The notes: generated from the letters alone by a model not told the origin. 6,066 nucleotides of DNA from Candidatus Izemoplasmatales bacterium (GCA_028702245.1 JAQVPE010000056.1:1-6066); one strand, 5' to 3'. Positions 1-5,659 are shown, counted from the first letter of the stretch. Numbers and translations are program-made.

Positions 1-1217
1 ATTCTGGTTTCAAGTTCTTCACCCTCAAGCCCTGCATTTCGCAACATATCGTACAGTTGACCGCCTATGTCTTCTCGAAACGTTCTTACCTGAACAGAAA
101 GCTCAAGATTAGCGTTAGCAAGTTGTTCTTCCAGCGAGGCCATTTCAAGGGCAATCGCTTTCGTGGCTCGAGTGCCGGTGACATCTAAATCTTGAAATTC
201 GCCTGTAATATCCCTTATCGCACCGCCGGCTCTTTTTGTGTTGGAGCCAAACACTTCCATCATCCCAGAATTTTCTAAAAGTGAGTCTCGGTACTCTTCA
301 AAAGTAGGAATGCCGTCATCAGCGGTTGCGTTCAACTCGTTTATCTGTGACGTTAGCCACGCAAGTCCTTCTGGAGAAGCTAAGTCCATTGTCATCATTT
401 CGCCGACACCAGCGAACCATTCACCCGGTGTAATCTCGCCGGCGTTTACTGCATCGTTCAATGACCCGACATAATTACTCAACAGTCCTACTGACCCTAT
501 TGTGGTTTGAAATTGTCCGAGAAAATCAGTCAAGCCCGGAATAACACCCATGCCAATTGTGGTGGCGATCCCATCCCACGCTATTCCTAAATTGGCAACT
601 GCTTCTTCGTAAGCCTGCGCCTGTGCGATCTCTTCTTCTGTAAAGATCAAGCCGGCGTCTTGAACTGCTGTCACGCCACCTGCGATAGCCTCAAGCATCG
701 GCGCTATTTCGTCACCAGCCGAACCAAAATTCTCAGTTAGAAGTGCCGCTTGCGCAATGGGGTCTTGCAATCTTACATATTCATCGGCAATGGCGACAAG
801 GTTATCAATTGTTGGCGCAACCCCATTCTTATTGAGGTTTTCCATCGCCTTGTAAAGGTCGTCAAACGGAACGGCAGCCTTTTCAGCCTCAATCCTCAAC
901 AAACTCATGTTTTCAGGCAGGTCGCCAGATACCCGGCTCAACTCCTCGACTTCGCCGGCTATTTCAAGGGTTTTTCCTACTGTAGCGTCATAAACTTCGC
1001 CTAAAACAACGAACGCTTCTTTGGCAACATAAATGGCAGCGGCAACGCCAAACATTGTCTCGTTGGCTTTGTCCATAAAATTTCCGAGAGCACCACCACC
1101 CGTTTCTTCGACTTCGAGTGCGCTCTCACCTAAGCCTCCCAAACTTTCGCTAATACCATCAATAGCAGGTGAGGCTTCGTCCTTCGCCTTGATTGTGATG
1201 TCGACTTTACTTGCCAT
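1..1217 (-). CDS. Phage tail tape measure protein, N-terminal 405 residues (3' end outside window)
   Basis: The tape measure protein fixes tail length and acts as the scaffold around which tube subunits polymerise. This frame is open from an ATG at 1217 to the window edge with no stop, giving 405 complete codons plus two bases. The start MASKVDITIKAKDEASPAI is the usual opening of tape measure proteins (basic, alternating strand, then 'KDEAS'). Residues 50-80 are Ala/Val-rich and weakly hydrophobic. Residues 87-175 match the conserved TP901-type core as I know it: a 'VEELSRVSGDLPENMSLL' helix, then 'PFDDLYKAMENLNKNG', 'IADEYVRLQDP' and 'NFGSAGDEIAPMLE'. Residues 195-215 and 355-380 look helical and possibly coiled-coil. 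A GGAG at 1227-1230, nine bases upstream, supports the start. The gene directly follows the chaperone and the 62-residue basic protein, the expected position. The assignment is firm; total length and C-terminal domains, such as a lytic enzyme domain, cannot be judged here. Confidence 0.9.
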   Translation of the reverse strand, partial: MASKVDITIKAKDEASPAIDGISESLGGLGESALEVEETGGGALGNFMDKANETMFGVAAAIYVAKEAFVVLGEVYDATVGKTLEIAGEVEELSRVSGDLPENMSLLRIEAEKAAVPFDDLYKAMENLNKNGVAPTIDNLVAIADEYVRLQDPIAQAALLTENFGSAGDEIAPMLEAIAGGVTAVQDAGLIFTEEEIAQAQAYEEAVANLGIAWDGIATTIGMGVIPGLTDFLGQFQTTIGSVGLLSNYVGSLNDAVNAGEITPGEWFAGVGEMMTMDLASPEGLAWLTSQINELNATADDGIPTFEEYRDSLLENSGMMEVFGSNTKRAGGAIRDITGEFQDLDVTGTRATKAIALEMASLEEQLANANLELSVQVRTFREDIGGQLYDMLRNAGLEGEELETR

Positions 1218-1235
1218 AGTTATTTACTCCGTTGG

Positions 1236-1424
1236 TTATCGGGTAGGACGTCTGCGAGTTGGTACACGGGTGCTTATACGTGGTTTTGGTCTTGACGCTT
1301 GTGTTAGTGGTGCCCTGTACCTGGTTATCGCACGAGCGTGCGGAAATCTCGGAAGCTTGCCGGTTATGAGAGTATGATGCACGGGTCGCCGCCTTGTGGC
1401 ATTCACCGTTGGTATTTTTGGCAT
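1236..1424 (-). CDS. Small, highly basic protein of unknown function (62 aa), between chaperone and tape measure genes
   Basis: I do not recognise this protein. It has 14 Arg, 3 Lys, 3 His and 10 Pro in 62 residues and no Asp or Glu. The basic residues are spread along the chain, with RRR clusters near both ends (residues 11-13 and 57-59). Such composition predicts a disordered, strongly cationic chain that could bind nucleic acid or an acidic protein surface; that is inference. Evidence for a real gene: the frame starts 4 bases after the chaperone T stop. A strong GAGGTG ribosome binding site (1430-1435) sits five bases before the ATG and overlaps that stop codon. The frame ends 18 bases before the tape measure start, so it fills the gap exactly. 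The main doubt is that a short, Arg/Pro-rich frame can arise by chance opposite other codons, and its composition differs sharply from its neighbours. Confidence 0.6.
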   Translation of the reverse strand: MPKIPTVNATRRRPVHHTLITGKLPRFPHARAITRYRAPLTQASRPKPRISTRVPTRRRPTR

Positions 1425-1428
1425 AGGT

Positions 1429-1635
1429 TCACCTCGTTTGTTTTGATCTATTGTTTGCCACGTTCACACGTTCGTTACGATCCATAAGCCAGCGTTCCCA
1501 CCATTCTTCTGTTACGCTTGCTTCAAGTTCCTGCGCACGTAACGGGTCGTATCCTGCCGCTTCAAGTATTACCGCCCAATGAGGGGGAGAGCCTACGCCT
1601 ATTGTGTAGTAGTTTCTAAGCTCTCCCCGCTCAAT
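1429..1635 (-). CDS. Tail assembly chaperone T domain, expressed only as the -1 frameshift extension of the G protein
   Basis: This is the downstream half of the G-T chaperone pair. In lambda-like tails the G-T fusion binds the tape measure protein through its T domain and recruits tube subunits; it is absent from the mature virion. After slippage at 1635-1641, reading continues in the -1 frame for 68 codons to a TGA at 1429-1431, giving a G-T fusion of about 159 residues. The extension begins IERGELRNYYTIGVGSPPHW, continues with an 'AAGYDP' turn and a Trp-rich 'EEWWERWLMDR' helix, and ends basic. Compact Trp-rich helices of this kind are usual in T domains. The -1 frame is closed by a TGA at 1681-1683. 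Between there and the T domain it has no ATG and no ribosome binding site; the only internal ATG lies near the C-terminus. Independent translation is therefore unlikely. Confidence 0.85.
   Translation of the reverse strand: MERGELRNYYTIGVGSPPHWAVILEAAGYDPLRAQELEASVTEEWWERWLMDRNERVNVANNRSKQTR
1430..1435 (-). promoter_or_regulatory. Ribosome binding site supporting the 62-aa basic protein
   Basis: GAGGTG is read on the minus strand five bases upstream of the ATG at 1424, and the base pairing to the 16S 3' end would extend to GAGGTGA. It overlaps the T-domain stop TGA (1431-1429), so ribosomes finishing the G-T fusion could reinitiate here. This is the strongest single argument that the small frame is translated. 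Confidence 0.65.
1584..1628 (-). promoter_or_regulatory. Frameshift-stimulating RNA stem-loop
   Basis: On the minus-strand transcript GGGGAGAGC (1628-1620) pairs perfectly with GCTCTCCCC (1592-1584), forming a 9-bp stem with six G-C pairs and a 27-nt loop. A further CTAC/GTAG pairing inside the loop could extend the structure. The stem begins six bases after the slippery heptamer, the usual distance for a stimulator. The zero-frame stop of the G gene (1599-1601) lies in the loop. There is no U-tract after it, so it does not look like a terminator. A pseudoknot is possible but I could not identify one. Confidence 0.85.
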
Positions 1636-1907
1636 GGGGGGACAATGGTTTTCTTTCCGGCTATCATTGCGAACAACTCGTCAACCTGTTCTTTTGTGGC
1701 ATCCATCAAGGCTTCACGCGCTTCTTCAGGATCATCCGGTTCTTTCACATAATCAGAGAGGAACGCGCACATTTTCTCAAATCGTTCCACTTCGTCAACC
1801 GTGCTCTTTTGCGCTTTCTGGAATTCAGCGAGGTTCTTCATCCGTCTGAGATAACCGGGCGTGCGTTCATCAGGCAGTTCAAATACAACTTGTTTCGTTT
1901 CAGTCAT
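1599..1907 (-). CDS. Tail assembly chaperone, G-like protein (102 aa, zero-frame product)
   Basis: This is the short product of the tail chaperone pair, which keeps tape measure and tube subunits assembly-competent in the infected cell. The protein is acidic and mostly helical. It opens with a strand-like TETKQVVFELPDERTPGYL, followed by helices at roughly 22-55 and 58-82. Its tail 'GKKTIVPPLSGESLETTTQ' overlaps the -1 frame. Sequence identity alone is weak, as is usual for this fast-evolving family. The call rests on size, position just after the tube protein and before the tape measure, and the frameshift cassette over its last codons. The ATG lies 14 bases after the tube gene stop, with a moderate AAAGGG ribosome binding site. 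Most ribosomes should stop at the TAG at 1599-1601, while a minority shift to make the G-T fusion. Confidence 0.85.
   Translation of the reverse strand: MTETKQVVFELPDERTPGYLRRMKNLAEFQKAQKSTVDEVERFEKMCAFLSDYVKEPDDPEEAREALMDATKEQVDELFAMIAGKKTIVPPLSGESLETTTQ
1635..1641 (-). promoter_or_regulatory. Programmed -1 ribosomal frameshift slippery heptamer C CCC CCA
   Basis: In the G frame the codons read GTC CCC CCA, which contains the X XXY YYZ heptamer C CCC CCA. After a one-base backward slip the P-site Pro tRNA re-pairs perfectly on CCC. The A-site tRNA moves from CCA to CCC with only a wobble change. The shift enters the T frame, which is open from 1680 to 1432. Six bases downstream begins a perfect 9-bp stem. 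The run of six Cs is the longest mononucleotide run of G/C I noticed in the overlap. The exact slip site is inferred from sequence logic. Confidence 0.85.
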
Positions 1908-1921
1908 TCAAGCCCTTTCTA

Positions 1922-2905
1922 CTAAGGCAATGCGTTGAGTAAGTTAGAAATAGCAACCTGGAACATCCCGCCAACGGTGGAGTTGTAATAACCCACAAAC
2001 GTACCGCTCACGATGTCGTTCCCATCCTGTTCACCCAGCACGTCAAAACTCTGCCATTTTCCGGCAATGTCAATCGCAAGGCTCTTTCCATCCGTACCGG
2101 TGAAGAGTAAGCTGATAATGCGCGGTGTTTGCGTCCGCCAAGCTGCCTTTTCAGCAACAGCGGTGGTATCGTGTTCAAATGTGATTTGGAGTGTGACTTC
2201 CGGCGTGGTCTGCTTGATGAACGAGAAATACAGATTTCCATCGGCGGTGTAGACTGGCAGCCAACCTGTGTTAATGCTCAAGCTCATTCCAAGTAACTGG
2301 TTGGATATTGGAGTGGTAGCCGGGAACGCGCCCACATTGTCAATATACAATTTGCCCTTGCTGAACAAGATTTCTTCTACATCGGCAATTGCAACTCCAG
2401 TCGTGAATGTACCCGGTTCAACCTGCCGGCCAACGATCTCAGCGCTCATCATCAAGGCTTGTCCAGCCGAACCAGTCAGCGACATCGAGCGCACAAAGCC
2501 GAAGCCAAACTCTTCTTCATCCACATTGTCCCCACCTTCAACCGTGTAAGTCGCAAGGTCGGTTGACGCTACCAGATCGGTTGACGCGAATGGCATAACG
2601 TAGGTGTAGGTGTAGGTGGAGTCTGTCGTACCAGTCGGTGTCACGCTCTCAATACCCATCTCGAACAAGTGCGGCAGTTGCTCAAATGTTGCTTCTGTCG
2701 CGTCTAACGTTAAACCGGCTTCATAACGGGAGATGTAAGAACGCCCCACCGGAACTAACATGCCAATATCTTCAGTCGGGAATACCAAGTCCATATTGTC
2801 ATGAATTGAACCAGTCCCGCGCCAAATAATATCGGCGCCCACTTTTGTTCCAGCCGTGGTCTCGCGACCAAGCTGGATTTTTCTTAATGCTCTGATACCT
2901 GCCAT
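1922..2905 (-). CDS. Major tail tube protein (327 aa)
   Basis: This is the main building block of the non-contractile tail tube. The N-terminus, MAGIRALRKIQLGRETTAGT and on through 'ADIIWRGTGSIHD' and 'EDIGMLVPVGRSY', has the 'large N-terminal arm then beta domain' look of siphovirus tube proteins. Residues 60-85 contain 'LTLDATEATFEQLPHLFEMG', a segment I associate with this family. Residues 136-162 ('GFVRSMSLTGSAGQALMMSAEIVGRQV') and 236-285 are strand-rich, consistent with the tube beta-sandwich. There is no signal peptide, membrane segment or visible Ig-like C-terminal domain. A perfect AGGAGG (2911-2916) five bases before the ATG is among the strongest ribosome binding sites here, fitting high expression. 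It lies inside the last codons of the preceding 59-residue gene, whose TAA directly abuts this ATG. Position just upstream of the frameshifting chaperone makes the call firm, though I cannot name the closest relatives. Confidence 0.88.
   Translation of the reverse strand: MAGIRALRKIQLGRETTAGTKVGADIIWRGTGSIHDNMDLVFPTEDIGMLVPVGRSYISRYEAGLTLDATEATFEQLPHLFEMGIESVTPTGTTDSTYTYTYVMPFASTDLVASTDLATYTVEGGDNVDEEEFGFGFVRSMSLTGSAGQALMMSAEIVGRQVEPGTFTTGVAIADVEEILFSKGKLYIDNVGAFPATTPISNQLLGMSLSINTGWLPVYTADGNLYFSFIKQTTPEVTLQITFEHDTTAVAEKAAWRTQTPRIISLLFTGTDGKSLAIDIAGKWQSFDVLGEQDGNDIVSGTFVGYYNSTVGGMFQVAISNLLNALP
2559..2617 (-). repeat. Short in-frame repeats within the tube gene
   Basis: Two exact 11-bp copies of tcggttgacgc (plus strand 2559-2569 and 2577-2587) are spaced 18 bases apart and encode the paired 'ASTDL' units at residues 107-117. 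Nearby, 2600-2617 is three perfect tandem copies of gtaggt, encoding the TYTYTY stretch at residues 97-102. Both units are multiples of three, so copy change would keep the frame. They are probably a variable surface loop of the tube protein. Confidence 0.6.
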
Positions 2906-3085
2906 TTAGGCCTCCTGTTGAATATCATCCGCCGGCTCTTCGACCTTTGGTTTTCTTTTGATTTCTTCGTAAAGATTGCTGTTTAGCAACCTCTCAATTC
3001 CAAATCTTTTTGCTTCACTCGCACTTAGATCACGAGCCGGCACGCCCACCAGGAACGAGCCTTTTCCAACATATTTCAACTTCAT
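2906..3085 (-). CDS. Small conserved-looking tail-module protein of unknown function (59 aa)
   Basis: The protein begins MKLKYVGKGSFLVGVPARDL, continues with a helix around 'SASEAKRFGIERLLNSNLYE' and ends in a charged, probably disordered tail rich in Lys, Glu and Asp. The pattern 'Y-x-G-x-G-x-F-x-x-G-V-P-A-R-D-L' followed by a helical region resembles small proteins I have seen in the connector/tail region of siphoviruses. I recall no demonstrated function. It may be a small connector, tube accessory or assembly protein. The start is well supported: GGAGG at 3091-3095 lies five bases upstream, and the ATG overlaps the preceding stop as ATGA. The TAA directly abuts the tube protein ATG, and the last codons contain the tube gene's ribosome binding site, so the two genes are probably translationally coupled. 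Confidence 0.8.
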   Translation of the reverse strand: MKLKYVGKGSFLVGVPARDLSASEAKRFGIERLLNSNLYEEIKRKPKVEEPADDIQQEA

Positions 3086-3918
3086 TTACGCCTCCGTCTC
3101 TTCGGTTTCAAATCGTCATCCATCACGTTGCCCATGTGTCTGGTATAGCGGTTGATCGTGGTAAGCCTCAACATCCCGGTGTTGTCTACCGCCCAATCAA
3201 ACGGCTTATCATCGCTCATTGCCTCTGTGGTAAAACGCATCAGGTTTGCGAGCAGTTTCACCTTGCAAATAAATTGGCAATGATGAGCAAACGCGTACGC
3301 TTGCACGCCCCGATAGGTTATCCGATAGTCCCAATCATTTTCGGTATGTTTCTTGTGCCACTCGTAATCGCGCCCAATCGAAGTGCAATAATCCCTGTCC
3401 CATTCAGCTGGGATAAAACTGCCTTCTTCAACTATTGCCACCTTGCGCGCCCATTCAAGCGTGCGCTTGTTGCCCCAACGCATTTGAGTCCGTACTGGAT
3501 AACCGCTCACTTGCCCTACATTCGGATAAAACGCCATCAACTCGACTTGTGCTTTGAACCAGTCCGGATAGTAGTACATGTCATCATCGGCCACGCCCAA
3601 AATAACATCTGGTGGAAGCATGCGAATCAACCCGGCGCGGGCGTTTGACAGCCCAACGTTATTTGACAGCACCACGTAATCAGGCTTGTATTCATTCAAC
3701 AGCCAATCCCTGAATTCCTGACATGAGCCGTTATCCCAAATCAGAATCTGACAATCTAACCCGGCGTTCTCTCGCATCGTGGTTAGTGAAGTCTTTACCA
3801 CCTCAAATCGTTCCTGATGGTAGCCTTCAAAATTCGGCAAATGGGTGACGGAACTTGCAATATAAGGTGAGTAACCGTCCGCTTTTGTGCGCCTGTTCGG
3901 ATTCATTTCAGTTCGCAT
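3082..3918 (-). CDS. GT-A type (family 2-like) glycosyltransferase (278 aa)
   Basis: This is a predicted cytoplasmic enzyme that transfers a sugar from a nucleotide-sugar donor. It has no signal peptide or membrane segment. Early residues 'YIASSVTHLPNFEGYHQERFEVVKTSL' form the first strand and helix of a GT-A fold. 'CQILIWDNGS' (56-64) is the second strand with the acidic nucleotide-contacting position. 'VLSNNVGLSNARAGLI' (83-98) is the typical N-x-G-x-x-x-A-R-N-x-G-like helix. 'GVADDDMYYYPDW' (108-120) carries the metal-binding DxD motif. Weakly conserved acceptor elements follow, including 'CTSIGRDYEWHKK'. The C-terminus ends KPKRRRRK. I prefer the ATG at 3918, which overlaps the upstream TAA as TAATG and has GGAGAG (3926-3931) seven bases before it. 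A TTG at 3933 is in frame but lies within that ribosome site. Donor and acceptor are unknown. Position in the tail operon points to a virion protein or host surface glycan as target. Confidence 0.8.
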   Translation of the reverse strand: MRTEMNPNRRTKADGYSPYIASSVTHLPNFEGYHQERFEVVKTSLTTMRENAGLDCQILIWDNGSCQEFRDWLLNEYKPDYVVLSNNVGLSNARAGLIRMLPPDVILGVADDDMYYYPDWFKAQVELMAFYPNVGQVSGYPVRTQMRWGNKRTLEWARKVAIVEEGSFIPAEWDRDYCTSIGRDYEWHKKHTENDWDYRITYRGVQAYAFAHHCQFICKVKLLANLMRFTTEAMSDDKPFDWAVDNTGMLRLTTINRYTRHMGNVMDDDLKPKRRRRK

Positions 3919-4526
3919 TACCAATCTCTCCAATCTTCGCGCTCAAAAATCTCTAACGCGCCCCCGTCTGTCAGGTTGACGATTCCTCTGCCATCTCTTT
4001 CGTAAACCCTGCGTGCCAGTTTATAAAACGGCTCGGTGTTGCTGAAATCATTGATCAACCACGTTTCGTCTTCAGCATAGTAATCTTTTGAGAAGTGGCT
4101 TTTGTCTTTGCCCGTGTGCCAAGTCAACGGGTCGCCGGCATCCTTGTACTCGTGATCTACGCCTATCAACCCAACCCGTTCAAACCCATGCCAGTAAGCA
4201 AGTTGCAGGTTGGTATAAGTGATCGTGTATCCACCATAAACAAAGTCCAACGGGTCGAATGAGAACCCTAATCCGCCAACTTGCAACATCGGGATTGCGC
4301 CCGGTACTTTTGACGCGTACTCACGCCGGATGTACTTTGCCTTGCAATCGAGTTTCTTTATTTCTTCGATGTTCTTCCCAACGAAGTGCTTATCAAGGTA
4401 CGAGTAATAATCAGGCGTGAACTTCAAGTAGACGCGGTTAGAGCCGAATGTAGGAAACCGCTCCAGAAACTCATTAGGTACGTTAGCCAGTGACGGCCCG
4501 TTTCCGATAATCAGACAGGTTTTCAC
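3918..4526 (-). CDS. CstI/CstII-like (DUF115/MptE-like fold) putative sugar transferase (202 aa)
   Basis: The protein opens MKTCLIIGNGPSLANVP. The strand plus GNGPSL glycine loop (8-13) is the nucleotide-binding signature shared by DUF115/MptE-like proteins and the GT42 sialyltransferases such as CstII. Next come 'FGSNRVYLKFTPDYY' (28-41), equivalent to the 'x-x-N-x-x-x-x' strand after the loop, and 'LQLAYWHGFERVGLIGVDHEY' (107-127), matching the helix-strand unit of CstII. 'KDKSHFSKDYY' (140-150) holds a His in an SHF context, where CstII has its catalytic His in SHY. A C-terminal 'GIVNLTDGGALEIFER' (181-196) is the closing beta-alpha element common in this group. At 202 residues it is a compact single domain. 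The start is GTG, overlapping the previous stop as GTGA, with GGAGG (4534-4538) seven bases upstream. A CMP-sugar transferase role is plausible but the substrate cannot be read from sequence. A non-catalytic nucleotide-binding role remains possible. Confidence 0.7.
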   Translation of the reverse strand: MKTCLIIGNGPSLANVPNEFLERFPTFGSNRVYLKFTPDYYSYLDKHFVGKNIEEIKKLDCKAKYIRREYASKVPGAIPMLQVGGLGFSFDPLDFVYGGYTITYTNLQLAYWHGFERVGLIGVDHEYKDAGDPLTWHTGKDKSHFSKDYYAEDETWLINDFSNTEPFYKLARRVYERDGRGIVNLTDGGALEIFEREDWRDW

Positions 4527-5659
4527 GCCCTTGCCTCCGCCATAATCTCAACCGCCTTTTTACCGCCAGCCATGCGCTCGTTCTGATCGTGGATCGCCAT
4601 CAGGTTTTTGCTCTCGATGCTGATACCGGACAATAGTCCAGCCTTGCCAACCACTTTGACATACGTGTCAACCAGTGCCAGATATTCGTCACAGCGCCGG
4701 CTTCGATAACCCCTGCTTGACGCTCGCTCAAGTTCATTGTCTTTGGCTTTCAGAGCGTCCGAGATTTCTCTCAAATTCTGCTGATGTTCCTGCCATTTGG
4801 TCACGCTGGCATGAAATTCGGTTTCGTAAACTTGCTTACTCAAAAAGTACGTGCCAGTTTCGGCTTCCATTATCTTGCAAGCCTTGATGTGACGTTGGTT
4901 TACCTGAAGCGCGCCATCACTCATATTGAATTCGTGAGCCAGGTTCGCGCAATTGTTGGCGTGAGTTTCAAGCGACTTCATCCCAACTTTGTAATCATTG
5001 CGAAACGCCTCGACTGCGTTGGTAAACACCTCTTTTGCGTGCTTATATTCTTCGAGCGTTGCTTTGGCATTCTCAGCCATCATCTTTGCCCGCTGTTCAA
5101 ACATTTCAACCGGAATGGTTATGTCACCCTCGTACCCGTACAATGGCGACACGTAGAATTGCGGACTGTGGAAGTCAACCTCAATACCTTTACCATAAGC
5201 CACACCGCACCAGTACGCCACGCAAGGTCGCTGGTGACCATATTCGGTGTTGGTTTCCATCTCAACCCCGTATATCTCAATACGCTTGTAACCGGCATAA
5301 ATGGCGTAAGCAATGGCGTAAGAGATGGTGGTTGTAAAGTACCACTCCGCCCCTTTGAAATATGCTTTCATTTCTTCAAGTGGAAAACGCCTTGACATGG
5401 GGACATCATCAAAATGTTCTGCCATGAAGACGGTAACTTCAGTGTTAGTTTTCAGCCATTCGTAGTGTTTAGCGTCGTTCCTGTTTTGGCTCGACCTCCA
5501 CACTACCGGCTTGTGCAGTTGCATCACATAATCAGCGCGAGCAACCGCCCCGCGAGATAGCATTTCATTCATAACGAACACATCACAATCATCACGGGTC
5601 TGGTCAAACTCGCCCATCGTGCCTTGATGCATTCCAAGTATTACAGCAGTCTTTTTCAA
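4523..5659 (-). CDS. Two-part protein: CstI/DUF115-like domain fused to a long helical C-terminal region (378 aa)
   Basis: Residues 1-165 resemble the same alpha/beta fold as the next gene: 'LKKTAVILGMHQGT' (first strand and glycine loop, GNGPSL replaced by GMHQGT), 'CDVFVMNEML' (25-33) and 'ADYVMQLHKP' (42-51). The best family mark is 'SYAIAYAIYAGYKRIEIYGVEM' (113-134), which parallels CstII-like helix-strand units. It is followed by 'EYGHQRPCVAYWCGVAYGKGIEV' (139-161). Residues 185-310 are rich in Ala, Glu, Lys and Gln with few prolines, predicting long helices or coiled coils, and include Cys/His-containing stretches. No membrane segment is seen. I chose TTG at 5659 because it begins at the first strand and has AAAGG six bases before it. 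An ATG at 5746 would add 29 residues overlapping the upstream gene. An ATG at 5632 would remove the first strand. The helical tail may mediate oligomerisation or virion attachment. Function is unknown, and a nucleotide-sugar enzyme is the likeliest reading. Confidence 0.65.
   Translation of the reverse strand: MKKTAVILGMHQGTMGEFDQTRDDCDVFVMNEMLSRGAVARADYVMQLHKPVVWRSSQNRNDAKHYEWLKTNTEVTVFMAEHFDDVPMSRRFPLEEMKAYFKGAEWYFTTTISYAIAYAIYAGYKRIEIYGVEMETNTEYGHQRPCVAYWCGVAYGKGIEVDFHSPQFYVSPLYGYEGDITIPVEMFEQRAKMMAENAKATLEEYKHAKEVFTNAVEAFRNDYKVGMKSLETHANNCANLAHEFNMSDGALQVNQRHIKACKIMEAETGTYFLSKQVYETEFHASVTKWQEHQQNLREISDALKAKDNELERASSRGYRSRRCDEYLALVDTYVKVVGKAGLLSGISIESKNLMAIHDQNERMAGGKKAVEIMAEARA

Noticed and set aside
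1033..1377. 114-residue plus-strand open frame with an Ala/Pro/Ser-rich start and a hydrophobic stretch
   Set aside because: It overlaps the start of the tape measure gene and the basic protein gene on the other strand. The apparent membrane segment is complementary to their codons and has no supporting ribosome site context.
1584..1628. The GC-rich stem-loop as an intrinsic terminator
   Set aside because: No U-tract follows, the loop is long, it sits inside coding sequence and it is ideally placed as a frameshift stimulator.
1653..1659. CGGAAAG as an alternative, lambda-like slippery site (GGGAAAG in lambda)
   Set aside because: Its first base breaks the X XXY rule and it lies 24 bases upstream of the stem. 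C CCC CCA fits both pairing and spacing.
3010..3648. 212-residue plus-strand open frame
   Set aside because: It lies opposite the glycosyltransferase and 59-aa genes, which have family motifs, good ribosome sites and coupled junctions. Its translation shows no recognisable domain.
3919..3933. TTG at 3933 as the glycosyltransferase start
   Set aside because: It lies inside the GGAGAG ribosome site that serves the ATG at 3918, and the TAATG junction is a typical coupled start.
4784..5395. 203-residue plus-strand open frame
   Set aside because: It is entirely antisense to the 378-aa protein, has Cys/His/Phe-rich translation typical of a shadow frame and fits no gene arrangement.
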